The notes under the pieces were generated by a model that searched no databases, was not told the origin of the DNA, and saw nothing but the letters and a program-made list of their open reading frames with translations. From assembly GCA_900551715.1 (NCBI GenBank), contig URXG01000075.1:1-10681 (forward strand): 10,681 nucleotides of DNA, given 5' to 3'. This document shows, piece by piece, positions 1 to 6,021 of the stretch (positions within the stretch are counted from its first letter, which is position 1; each line of letters opens with the position of its first letter). The position numbers and the translations under genes were made by a program. Source of the DNA: an uncultured Blautia sp. GTDB taxonomy: Bacteria; Bacillota; Clostridia; Lachnospirales; Lachnospiraceae.

Positions 1-15
1 CAAATCTACAATTCA

Positions 16-40
16 TCTCACTACCTGAAGAGGTAGGAGA
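16..40. other. Stem-loop upstream of the reductase promoter
   Basis: CTACCT (21-26) and AGGTAG (31-36) form a perfect 6-bp stem around GAAG. With A20 bulged, the stem extends by TCTC (16-19) pairing with GAGA (37-40), about 10 bp in all. Only a weak T-rich stretch follows (ATTCTTGTTATAT), so it may be a weak terminator of a gene to the left of the window or a protein-binding site. It lies before the promoter at 84-112. No gene is seen in 1-146. Confidence 0.35.
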
Positions 41-83
41 ATTCTTGTTATATATCATGTTAAAATTGCCACAGCCATATCCA

Positions 84-112
84 TAGACAAAAAGTCCTTT
101 TAAGAGTATAAT
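84..112 (+). promoter_or_regulatory. Sigma-A type promoter of the aldo/keto reductase
   Basis: TAGACA (84-89) and a perfect TATAAT (107-112) are separated by 17 bases, with the next gene starting 34 bases downstream. A ribosome binding site, AAAGGGG (134-140), lies 6 bases before the ATG at 147. The hexamers match the housekeeping consensus at 5/6 and 6/6 positions. This predicts a short leader of about 27 bases and transcription independent of any upstream gene. Confidence 0.6.
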
Positions 113-146
113 ATTTCGTAAATTTCACTGAAGAAAGGGGATATTT

Positions 147-1154
147 ATGGAATATAGAACACTTGGAAAAACCGGACTTAAAGTATCCAGAATGGGATTT
201 GGAGGAATTCCCATTCAGAAAATTGATGAGGAAGGGACCCGGAAACTTCTCCGGGAAATGGCAGAAAAAGGAATCAATTATATTGATTCTGCCAGAGGCT
301 ATACAGTCAGTGAACAATATATCGGGTATGGACTGGAGGGAATCAGGGACAAATTTATACTGGCAACAAAATCCATGTCCAGAACAAAGGATGCTATGGC
401 AGCAGACATTGAAACCAGTCTTAAAAACTTCCGTACAGATTACATTGACCTTTATCAGGTTCATAATCCAAGTATGGAACAGCTGGATCAGGTAATCGAA
501 AAAGGTGGCGCACTGGAGGCATTGAGGGAAGCCAAAAAAGCCGGAAAGATCGGACACATCGGACTGACTGCACATTCTACAGCAGTATTTGAACGTGCAC
601 TGGAACTGGATTGGGTAGAGACCATCATGTTCCCATATAATATTGTAGAACAGCAGGGAGCAGAGCTGATCCACAGATGTACAGAGAAATATATCGGATT
701 TATTGATATGAAACCTCTGGCAGGCGGTGCCATTGAAGATGGAACCCTGGCTCTTCGTTATGTCTGTTCCAATCCGGATGTGACAGTGGTGATCCCGGGT
801 ATGGCAGAAAGCAGTGAACTGGAAGAAAATATGGCAGCATGTTCCAACGAAGCACCTCTCACCGAAGAGGAACTGGCTAAAATGGAAGCGGTACGCAAAC
901 AGCTCGGTACAGATTTCTGCCGTCGCTGTAATTACTGTGCACCATGTTCAGTTGGTATCAATATACCAAGTGTATTTCTTTTTGCAGGATATCTTCAGAG
1001 ATATGATCTGGGAGACTGGGCAAGAGACCGTTACAGTACTTTGAAAGTAAAGGCATCTGCATGTATTGAATGTGGTAAATGCGAACCAAGATGTCCTTAT
1101 CATCTGCCCATCAGAGAAAAATTAAAACAGTGTGCCAGAGATTTTGGTGAATAA
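147..1154 (+). CDS. Aldo/keto reductase with C-terminal Fe-S cluster domain
   Basis: This 335-residue cytoplasmic oxidoreductase belongs to the aldo/keto reductase superfamily, in the clostridial group that carries a ferredoxin-like C-terminus. The N-terminal 250 residues hold the TIM-barrel signature: an opening YRTLGKTGLKVSRMGFGG strand, and the catalytic tetrad candidates D47, Y52, K75 (in LATKS) and H106 (in YQVHN). A late VVIPGM segment is the usual cofactor-binding region. The C-terminus has two cysteine groups: C258, C261, C264, C267 (CxxCxxCxxC) and C306, C309, C312, C316 followed by Pro (CxxCxxCxxxCP). These are expected to bind one or two [4Fe-4S] clusters. Family members are NAD(P)H- or ferredoxin-linked reductases of carbonyl compounds, but the substrate cannot be read from the sequence. 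The start is fixed by AAAGGGG six bases upstream. It is monocistronic, with its own promoter and terminator. The fold is near certain; physiological role unknown. Confidence 0.93.
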   Translation: MEYRTLGKTGLKVSRMGFGGIPIQKIDEEGTRKLLREMAEKGINYIDSARGYTVSEQYIGYGLEGIRDKFILATKSMSRTKDAMAADIETSLKNFRTDYIDLYQVHNPSMEQLDQVIEKGGALEALREAKKAGKIGHIGLTAHSTAVFERALELDWVETIMFPYNIVEQQGAELIHRCTEKYIGFIDMKPLAGGAIEDGTLALRYVCSNPDVTVVIPGMAESSELEENMAACSNEAPLTEEELAKMEAVRKQLGTDFCRRCNYCAPCSVGINIPSVFLFAGYLQRYDLGDWARDRYSTLKVKASACIECGKCEPRCPYHLPIREKLKQCARDFGE

Positions 1155-1161
1155 ATAAGAT

Positions 1162-2127
1162 TCAGGCGGGAGGTTCCTCCCGTCTGTTTTGGTTTCTGGT
1201 GTGTTGAAGGACAGTGAAGCCATCTTCTGTGATCTGTAGTTCATAATAATTATGAAAAGTTTTTCCAAAATTAGTGACAGCTTTACGAAGTGCATGTTCG
1301 TTTGTACAGGGAGAATCATATGTAAAAAGATACCCTTCTTCAGTGAGTGCTCCATGACGGTAAGTGACAGAAATATTCAGAGAAGCTGACAGAGAGTCTC
1401 CGTATAATTTTCCCAGTCTGGCGATTTTGCGCTTCTGTTTCCGATGAAGAGGGCGCTTTTCATCAGAGGCATCCATATCCCGTCGGAGAAATATCAGATG
1501 AAGGAACATGAAAGCAACAGGAAGCAGACTGAAAAACAAAAGAGGATTCAGTGTCCCATACACGATCTCCGGTGTGATCATACAGCATGAAAGCAGCAGA
1601 TAAAGAATAAAAGAAATCCTGCAGGGGAGTATTCGGTGCCATCCTGTCAGCCCAGTGACAGCAGCCAGAAAAGCAACTCCAAGATATACTCTGGAAAGAA
1701 CAGAAAGTACCGGATACTGAAAAGCAAGATTCCCACAGACCACAAAAGTAAGCAGTAAAAGAACGGAAGCATTTATAAACTTCATGATCTTGTAGAGTGC
1801 ACTGGAAATATCATTGGAAGGACAGCCCTCCATCAGTTCTACATCCAGTTTCTCTGCCAGCTCTCTGGCTGCTCTGGAAAAGGTGCTGTTGGTCATTACT
1901 ACTGCATGGTCACAGTCATAAAATCCCGCACCGGAATAGGCTTCCTGTACTGCCTTATTGCCTACAGTATGGGTATAATATTTACACTGGATACCATATT
2001 TTTCACCATTCTTATAGGCGATCACATCGATGCCCTGATCTCCGACACTCTTTGTTACAGATACTTTATGAAAGCCCCGGTTGCGTAGAAGTTCTGCACA
2101 GCGATATTCAAACTGAAATCCGTCCAT
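1162..2127 (-). CDS. Mrr-type restriction endonuclease domain fused to a membrane region
   Basis: This is a 321-residue protein with a nuclease domain at residues 1-105. It shows the Mrr/PD-(D/E)xK pattern: an early FEYRCAELLRNRGF helix (E7), then GDQGIDVIA with catalytic D34, then IQCKYY with Q47 and K49 (the QxK form of the motif). The helix NKAVQEAYSGAGFYDCDHAVVMTN typical of Mrr_cat domains follows. Four hydrophobic segments come next at about 120-138, 143-161, 166-186 and 194-215, then a basic stretch (RKQKRKIARLGK) and a C-terminal domain (about 238-310) that I do not recognise. The likely role is DNA cleavage at the membrane, in defence against foreign DNA or in DNA quality control; target and modification dependence are unknown. 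CTCCTTT on the + strand (2135-2141), read as AAAGGAG, lies 7 bases before the ATG and fixes the start. It stands alone, with no methyltransferase beside it, and converges on the reductase. Confidence 0.82.
   Translation of the reverse strand: MDGFQFEYRCAELLRNRGFHKVSVTKSVGDQGIDVIAYKNGEKYGIQCKYYTHTVGNKAVQEAYSGAGFYDCDHAVVMTNSTFSRAARELAEKLDVELMEGCPSNDISSALYKIMKFINASVLLLLTFVVCGNLAFQYPVLSVLSRVYLGVAFLAAVTGLTGWHRILPCRISFILYLLLSCCMITPEIVYGTLNPLLFFSLLPVAFMFLHLIFLRRDMDASDEKRPLHRKQKRKIARLGKLYGDSLSASLNISVTYRHGALTEEGYLFTYDSPCTNEHALRKAVTNFGKTFHNYYELQITEDGFTVLQHTRNQNRREEPPA
1163..1190 (+). terminator. Intrinsic terminator of the reductase gene
   Basis: CAGGCGGGAGG (1163-1173) pairs with CCTCCCGTCTG (1176-1186), an 11-bp GC-rich stem with one G:T pair. 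TTTTGGTTT follows. It begins 9 bases after the reductase stop codon. It also lies inside the convergent nuclease gene (stop at 1162-1164), whose C-terminal residues NRREEPPA it encodes on the other strand. In the - direction the T-run after the hairpin is poor (ATCTTATTTATT), so it should work mainly on the + strand. Confidence 0.8.
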
Positions 2128-2177
2128 TACCTGGCTCCTTTCTCAGAGTTAAAACGAACATATTTTCGTGTATCAAA

Positions 2178-2206
2178 AGAATAACAGATTTGTCACCAGA
2201 ATGCAA
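2178..2206 (-). promoter_or_regulatory. Candidate promoter of the membrane nuclease
   Basis: On the - strand, TTGCAT (2206-2201) and TATTCT (2183-2178) are 17 bases apart, and the -10 is preceded by TG plus one base, the extended -10 form. Transcription would start near 2171, giving a leader of about 44 bases with AAAGGAG before the ATG. Each hexamer matches only 4 of 6 consensus positions, so this is the best candidate rather than a sure call. A - strand TATAAT (2265-2260) lacks a convincing -35. Confidence 0.4.
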
Positions 2207-2300
2207 GTACCGTCAGAATCTTTGTTTTTCTTTTTTTACGAACCGGCAGGATTTTGAAAATTATAATGTAGAAAAATTGACATTTTTAATTTAATTATAT

Positions 2301-2330
2301 AAAAAACTGCCTATTTTATAGCAGTTTTTT
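2301..2330. terminator. Orphan bidirectional terminator hairpin between divergent genes
   Basis: AAAAAACTGC (2301-2310) and GCAGTTTTTT (2321-2330) are perfect 10-bp inverted arms around a 10-base loop, ending in a T-run on both strands. It lies between the divergent promoters of the nuclease and lrgA, so neither annotated gene transcribes through it in sense. In the + direction it could end a short RNA or stray transcription before the lrgA promoter. In the - direction it could stop antisense transcription entering the nuclease leader. The rest of 2128-2437 holds the two promoters, the lrgA leader and AT-rich sequence without a gene. Confidence 0.7.
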
Positions 2331-2344
2331 GTGTTTTATTAAGA

Positions 2345-2374
2345 TTGTCATGGAGAAATATCATGTGCTATAAT
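2345..2374 (+). promoter_or_regulatory. Promoter of lrgAB with extended -10
   Basis: TTGTCA (2345-2350) and TATAAT (2369-2374) are separated by 18 bases, and the -10 is preceded by TGC, giving the extended -10 TGCTATAAT. Transcription should start near 2381, about 57 bases before the GTG start of lrgA. Because the promoter covers 2345-2374, translation cannot begin at the in-frame TTG/ATG codons there. Confidence 0.7.
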
Positions 2375-2385
2375 AATGACTATTG

Positions 2386-2413
2386 TGTAGCTGTTCCAGT
2401 GTGGAAAGCTACA
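2386..2413 (+). promoter_or_regulatory. 5' UTR stem-loop of the lrgAB mRNA
   Basis: TGTAGCT (2386-2392) pairs with AGCTACA (2407-2413), and TTCCA (2394-2398) pairs with TGGAA (2402-2406). G2393 is bulged and the loop is GTG (2399-2401), so there are 12 base pairs in all. The hairpin begins within a few bases of the predicted transcript start and ends 10 bases before AGGAGG (2424-2429). No T-run follows, so it is not a terminator. Possible roles are 5'-end mRNA stabilisation, a protein-binding hairpin, or a DNA operator just downstream of the promoter. Confidence 0.55.
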
Positions 2414-2437
2414 AGATCATTACAGGAGGCGAAAGTT

Positions 2438-2809
2438 GTGAAATACTTAAGACAGTTCGGAATTATCCTTGGTGTCACCTGCGCAGGAGAGGTACTGAAA
2501 TATTTTATCCCTCTTTCTGTACCAGGCAGTATCTATGGACTGATTCTGATGTTTGTTCTGCTTTTTACCGGCATACTGAAAGTAGAACATGTAAAAGAAA
2601 CAGGAGAATTTCTTATTGAGATCATGCCGCTGATGTTTATTCCGGCAGGTGTGGGGCTTCTGACATCATGGAGTCTCTTACAGTCCTTTCTTGTTCCCTT
2701 ACTTGTGATCACTGTAGTATCTACTTTTATAGTTATGATCGTCACAGGTAAAGTTACAGATTTTCTTATTTCCAGAAAAGAAAAAAAGGAGGAACAGAAA
2801 AATGGATAG
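2438..2809 (+). CDS. lrgA: CidA/LrgA family holin-like membrane protein
   Basis: This is a 123-residue integral membrane protein of the CidA/LrgA family. It opens with KYLRQFGIILGVTCAGEVL and carries the family core around residues 29-45 (PGSIYGLILMFVLL) and 64-72 (PLMFIPAGVG). There are four hydrophobic segments and a basic, lysine-rich C-terminal tail. LrgA pairs with LrgB in a membrane complex. Family proteins have been linked to control of murein hydrolase activity and autolysis in Staphylococcus, and to pyruvate or related metabolite transport in Bacillus and Streptococcus. Which applies here cannot be decided. The GTG start at 2438 is chosen because AGGAGG (2424-2429) is 8 bases upstream, family homology begins there, and upstream in-frame codons fall in the promoter. 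The 3' end overlaps lrgB by 8 bases. No LytSR-type regulator lies in the window. Confidence 0.88.
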   Translation: MKYLRQFGIILGVTCAGEVLKYFIPLSVPGSIYGLILMFVLLFTGILKVEHVKETGEFLIEIMPLMFIPAGVGLLTSWSLLQSFLVPLLVITVVSTFIVMIVTGKVTDFLISRKEKKEEQKNG

Positions 2810-3494
2810 TCTGATTTTAAGTTCGGCGACAGTAGGAATTGTCATCAGTCTTCTGGCTTATGAGATCGGTCTTGCCGCTCAGCGCAAATGGAAACTTGCA
2901 ATACTGAATCCATTGCTGATCTCAATTATTCTGGTTATCGGATTTCTGGTGCTTTTTCATGTGGATTATGACAGTTACAACAACAGTGCCCAGTACTTAA
3001 GTTATCTGCTGACACCGGCTACCGTCTGTCTTGCAATTCCTCTGTATCTGCAGCTGGATCTTCTGAAGAAAAATATCGGAGCGATCCTGATCGGAGTTTT
3101 TTCCGGAGTTCTGGCGAGTCTTGGATCTGTCCTTGCAATGACAGTGCTTTTTGGACTGGATCACAAACAGTATGTGACCATGCTGCCTAAATCTATTACT
3201 ACAGCCATCGGTATGGGGGTTTCTGAGGAATTGGGCGGTTATGTGACCATTACCGTTGCAGTGATCATTATTACAGGGGTCATTGGAAACATGTCAGCAG
3301 AGTTTATCTGCAAGATGTTCCGGATCAAAAGCCCTATTTCCAGAGGATTGGCTATCGGAACTGCATCTCATGCTGTAGGAACAGCGAGAGCTATGGAACT
3401 TGGAGAAGTAGAGGGTGCCATGAGCAGTCTGGCAATCGTAGTCTGCGGTCTTTGTACCGTTGTGGGGGCTTCCATCTTTTCCTACATCTGGTAA
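2802..3494 (+). CDS. lrgB: LrgB/CidB family membrane protein
   Basis: This 230-residue LrgB-family protein is of normal family length and mostly hydrophobic, with several transmembrane helices. Family landmarks include LAYEIGLAAQRKWKLAILNP near residues 18-37, the conserved LPKSITTAIGMGVSEELGG stretch around 127-146, and the glycine/histidine-rich RGLAIGTASHAVGTARA stretch near 182-198. It works with LrgA in the cytoplasmic membrane. The ATG lies inside the end of lrgA, with AAGGAGGAACAG just upstream, so the two are translated as a coupled pair. Roles described for the family are antiholin-like control of autolysis and pyruvate uptake/export linked to overflow metabolism. The gene is intact and followed directly by a terminator. 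Confidence 0.92.
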   Translation: MDSLILSSATVGIVISLLAYEIGLAAQRKWKLAILNPLLISIILVIGFLVLFHVDYDSYNNSAQYLSYLLTPATVCLAIPLYLQLDLLKKNIGAILIGVFSGVLASLGSVLAMTVLFGLDHKQYVTMLPKSITTAIGMGVSEELGGYVTITVAVIIITGVIGNMSAEFICKMFRIKSPISRGLAIGTASHAVGTARAMELGEVEGAMSSLAIVVCGLCTVVGASIFSYIW

Positions 3495-3511
3495 AATCAA
3501 ATACTTTTTGT

Positions 3512-3545
3512 AAAAAAGAATCTGCATCCGGCAGGTTCTTTTTTT
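3512..3545 (+). terminator. Intrinsic terminator of lrgAB
   Basis: AAAAAAGAATCTGC (3512-3525) pairs with GCAGGTTCTTTTTT (3531-3544) around a short ATCCG loop, with one G:T pair, and ends in a T-run. It sits 17 bases after the lrgB stop and separates lrgAB from the pilus operon. Confidence 0.8.
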
Positions 3546-3620
3546 GTACAGAAAAAATTATAAATAACAGGAATATTGCCCCGGTCTGCTGCATAGGATA
3601 CAGGTGAAGGAGGTAAATGT

Positions 3621-5477
3621 ATGATACATAACCATTCATCTGGAAAATGCAGATCAGTAAAACGGTTTTTGGCAGTATGCATGGCAGTGTTCTTAATCTG
3701 CATGATCTCTCTGAACTGCATTGCAGCAGAAACCGATGAATCTGTATCGGAAACCTTTACAGAAGAAGAGGTAAAGAAAGACGCCGGAGAAGAGGAACAG
3801 GAACTGGTTCTGGAGGAACAGCAGGAGGACAGGTCAGAAATATCTGAAGAGGGATTCATTACAGAAGAGCCTCCCACAGAAGAGACCGAAACAGATGAAG
3901 AACTTCCGGAAGAAGAGATTAGTGATCAGATTGAAATTCTTGAGGGTGATGTATCAGAAAATACGGAAGAAGGACAGGCAGTAACTCTTTTGTCTGACGG
4001 AACAGAAGAACCTGATATTAGTAAAGTGGAGATTCTGGATTCCATCAGGACAGAAGGCTGTCTTTATATAAAAGTAACGGATCCAAACGGAGAAGAAATC
4101 ACAGCAGAACAGCTGAAAGATGCCGGATATACCATTATCTGGCTGAGAAACGGAAAAGAAGTAGCAAGAACCAAAATTACAGGAGACAGCTATAATCTGG
4201 CAGAAGACGGCAGCTGGCTGAATGTAACGTTGGATCAGGGAGCACAGAAAAGCTATCAGGTGCAGATAAAAAAAGAGGACAAGACCTTTCAGTCCGGAAC
4301 TTGTCAGATACCCTATTATGATTCCCTTCGAAACGGAAGTTTTGAAGTGCCTGCCTGTACAGACAAGTATCAACCTTATATAACAGGAGACACAGAGGGA
4401 ATTGTCTGGAAAACCACTGCTTCTGATAATCAGATCGAGATGGTAAGTGCGTCTTCCAACAAAATGGATGGTAATTCTACTCATAAGGACCTGTCTTTTA
4501 AGTGGCATGGCATGTCTGCAGCGGCAGCTGGCACCCAGTATGCAGAACTGAATGCTAATTATGAAAGTTCTCTTTATCAGGATGTACTGACAACACCAGG
4601 TTCTACTATGCACTGGCAGCTTTACCATGCAGCCAGACTTCGAAATGGAAATACCAGATATACTGGCTCAGACCAGATGTACGTAGTGATCATGAATGCT
4701 GTAAAAGCAGAAAATCTTTCTGCCAATCAGGCACAGCTTGTAAAAGTGGCAAAGGCACTGGCGGCTGGGACAACAATGGTAGATGGCGTGGATTACAGTG
4801 GTGCAGGAAGTTTCTTGTGCAGTAATAATACTGGTATCTGGAGTCTTCATAATGGAAGCTATGTAGTACCTGAAGGTCAATATCTGACCCGATATTTCTT
4901 TGTTTCCGCAGCAAGTGCTTCCGGAGACATTACAGTAGGAAACCATATTGATAACGTGTGGTTTAGTACAGAACTTCCACCTGTAAATCCGGATCTTACT
5001 ACAGACATTACGATTCTGAAAGAAGTGGAAGGCCCTATGGGGGATTTTCAGAAAGAATTTTGTTTTACTTACAGTTATGTGTCCGGTAATGGAGAGATCA
5101 TAACCGGAGATTTTGTTCTGAAAGATCATGATGCAGATGGCGAAAACTACACCCTTCAGGATATTCCCATTGGTGTACAGCTGACGGTCACAGAGAACAA
5201 TGCCGGTGGTTATACCACAACAGCAACCTACCTGGGACAGGCTGTTCAGGAGATCAGTGGAGCCAGAGAGAACCAGGTAAAGACCATAAAAATCCTTGCC
5301 GGAGAAGAGAAAGGAGAACTGGTCATAACCAATGAAAAAGATGTGATCCCGGATATGGGAGCAGATTTGCCAGGAAATTTTTGGGGACTGGCAGTGATTC
5401 TTTCTTTTGGAGGAATAGTTCTCTTTTATGCAGAAAAAAGAACGGGAAAGGGAAGAAATTTTTTTAAGATCAGATGA
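3621..5477 (+). CDS. Large sortase-anchored surface protein, probable pilus tip/adhesin
   Basis: This 618-residue secreted, wall-directed protein occupies the position of Cpa in streptococcal FCT loci. It has a signal peptide (about 1-36, basic residues then a hydrophobic core, probable cleavage near CIAA/ETDE). Residues 37-120 are very acidic: 37 of 84 are Asp or Glu. An Ig-like segment spans about 134-230 (WLRNGKEVA). A jelly-roll/lectin-like segment spans about 236-450, opening NGSFEVP and containing GTQYAELNANYESSLYQDV. The C-terminal pilin domain (about 460-575) resembles FctA domain 2, with a possible isopeptide triad K467, E525, N571. The sorting region is VIPDMG (575-580), followed by a hydrophobic helix and a basic tail. 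AAGGAGGT six bases before the ATG fixes the start. The stop overlaps sipA as ATGA. The promoter is uncertain: TATAAA at 3559-3564 has only a poor -35. The ligand is unknown, and I see no clear thioester-domain motif as in Cpa. Confidence 0.8.
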   Translation: MIHNHSSGKCRSVKRFLAVCMAVFLICMISLNCIAAETDESVSETFTEEEVKKDAGEEEQELVLEEQQEDRSEISEEGFITEEPPTEETETDEELPEEEISDQIEILEGDVSENTEEGQAVTLLSDGTEEPDISKVEILDSIRTEGCLYIKVTDPNGEEITAEQLKDAGYTIIWLRNGKEVARTKITGDSYNLAEDGSWLNVTLDQGAQKSYQVQIKKEDKTFQSGTCQIPYYDSLRNGSFEVPACTDKYQPYITGDTEGIVWKTTASDNQIEMVSASSNKMDGNSTHKDLSFKWHGMSAAAAGTQYAELNANYESSLYQDVLTTPGSTMHWQLYHAARLRNGNTRYTGSDQMYVVIMNAVKAENLSANQAQLVKVAKALAAGTTMVDGVDYSGAGSFLCSNNTGIWSLHNGSYVVPEGQYLTRYFFVSAASASGDITVGNHIDNVWFSTELPPVNPDLTTDITILKEVEGPMGDFQKEFCFTYSYVSGNGEIITGDFVLKDHDADGENYTLQDIPIGVQLTVTENNAGGYTTTATYLGQAVQEISGARENQVKTIKILAGEEKGELVITNEKDVIPDMGADLPGNFWGLAVILSFGGIVLFYAEKRTGKGRNFFKIR

Positions 5478-5965
5478 GACAAATAAGAAAAGCATATATG
5501 TGGCTGCTGGTCCGTATTGTGCTTCTGGCAGCTATGATCTGGATTATTTTTTTTCAGGTGCTTTTGTTTGTACAGGCACCGGACAATGGCATGTTTCCCT
5601 CTGTGAAAGCGGGAGATCTTCTGATCGGTTTCCGGATGGAACGTAATTATGTAAAAAACGATGTGGTTCTCTATGAAAAAGAAGGAAAGATCCGTACAGG
5701 ACGAGTGTTGGCAAAAGAAGGAGATGTGGTTCAGATCGATGAATCTGGAACACTTACAGTAAACGGAACCATTCAGACAGGAGAAATCCTTTTTCCTACT
5801 TATCCGGGAGATGATCAGACTTATCCTTTAAGAGTACCGGAAGGATCTCTGTATGTTCTGGGAGATCACAGAACAGAGACCATTGACAGTCGGGAACTGG
5901 GATGCATTTCTCTTCCTGAGGTCAGGGCAAAAGTGATCACCGTTTTCCGCAGAAGAAACCTGTAA
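5474..5965 (+). CDS. sipA: SipA-type signal-peptidase-like pilus assembly protein, dyad residues missing
   Basis: This 163-residue protein has the type I signal peptidase (S26) fold pattern. An N-terminal membrane anchor (about 8-33) precedes the box that normally reads SGSMxPT, here DNGMFPS (37-43), so the nucleophile serine is Gly39. The box that normally contains KRVIGLPGD is here GRVLAKEGD (76-84), so the general-base lysine is Gly76. The later box GDHRTETIDSRELG (130-143) is well kept. Loss of both dyad residues with the scaffold retained is the hallmark of SipA/LepA of streptococcal FCT pilus loci, which is needed for pilus polymerisation and is not a working peptidase; there the substitutions are Asp and Gly. 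The expected role is a membrane-bound partner of the class B sortase. Its ATG overlaps the preceding stop (ATGA) with no strong ribosome binding site, so it is probably translationally coupled. A T8 tract (5547-5554) lies in the membrane-anchor codons. Confidence 0.85.
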   Translation: MRQIRKAYMWLLVRIVLLAAMIWIIFFQVLLFVQAPDNGMFPSVKAGDLLIGFRMERNYVKNDVVLYEKEGKIRTGRVLAKEGDVVQIDESGTLTVNGTIQTGEILFPTYPGDDQTYPLRVPEGSLYVLGDHRTETIDSRELGCISLPEVRAKVITVFRRRNL

Positions 5966-5976
5966 CTGCTTACATG

Positions 5977-5996
5977 TATAAGCCATATGGCTTATA
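5977..5996. repeat. Perfect 20-bp palindrome before the major pilin gene
   Basis: TATAAGCCATATGGCTTATA is a perfect palindrome. It lies 11 bases after the sipA stop and 13 bases before the GGAGG (6010-6014) of the major pilin gene. As RNA it would fold into an 8-bp stem with a tetraloop; as DNA it is a dyad-symmetric binding site. No T-run follows. It is the only sizeable structured gap before the gene that must be made in greatest amount, so an mRNA processing or stabilising element, or a regulator site, is plausible. Confidence 0.6.
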
Positions 5997-6021
5997 AATA
6001 AATTTAACTGGAGGTATTTTT

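Noticed and set aside
60..674. Open frame of 204 residues on the - strand over the reductase gene
   Set aside because: It overlaps the well-conserved reductase coding region and the reductase promoter, and shows no family resemblance.
3711..3725. Lipobox-like Cys33 in the signal peptide of the large surface protein (SLNC)
   Set aside because: Asn at the -1 position does not fit the lipobox, and the protein has a C-terminal sorting signal.
3954..5495. Long open frames on the - strand opposite the large surface protein gene (3954-4628 and 4668-5495)
   Set aside because: They lie fully against a gene with a strong ribosome binding site, signal peptide and sorting signal. Their translations look low-complexity and Cys/His-rich, without a recognisable domain.
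5474..5965. Active type I signal peptidase
   Set aside because: Neither the Ser nor the Lys of the catalytic dyad is present at the conserved positions, and the pilus context fits SipA.
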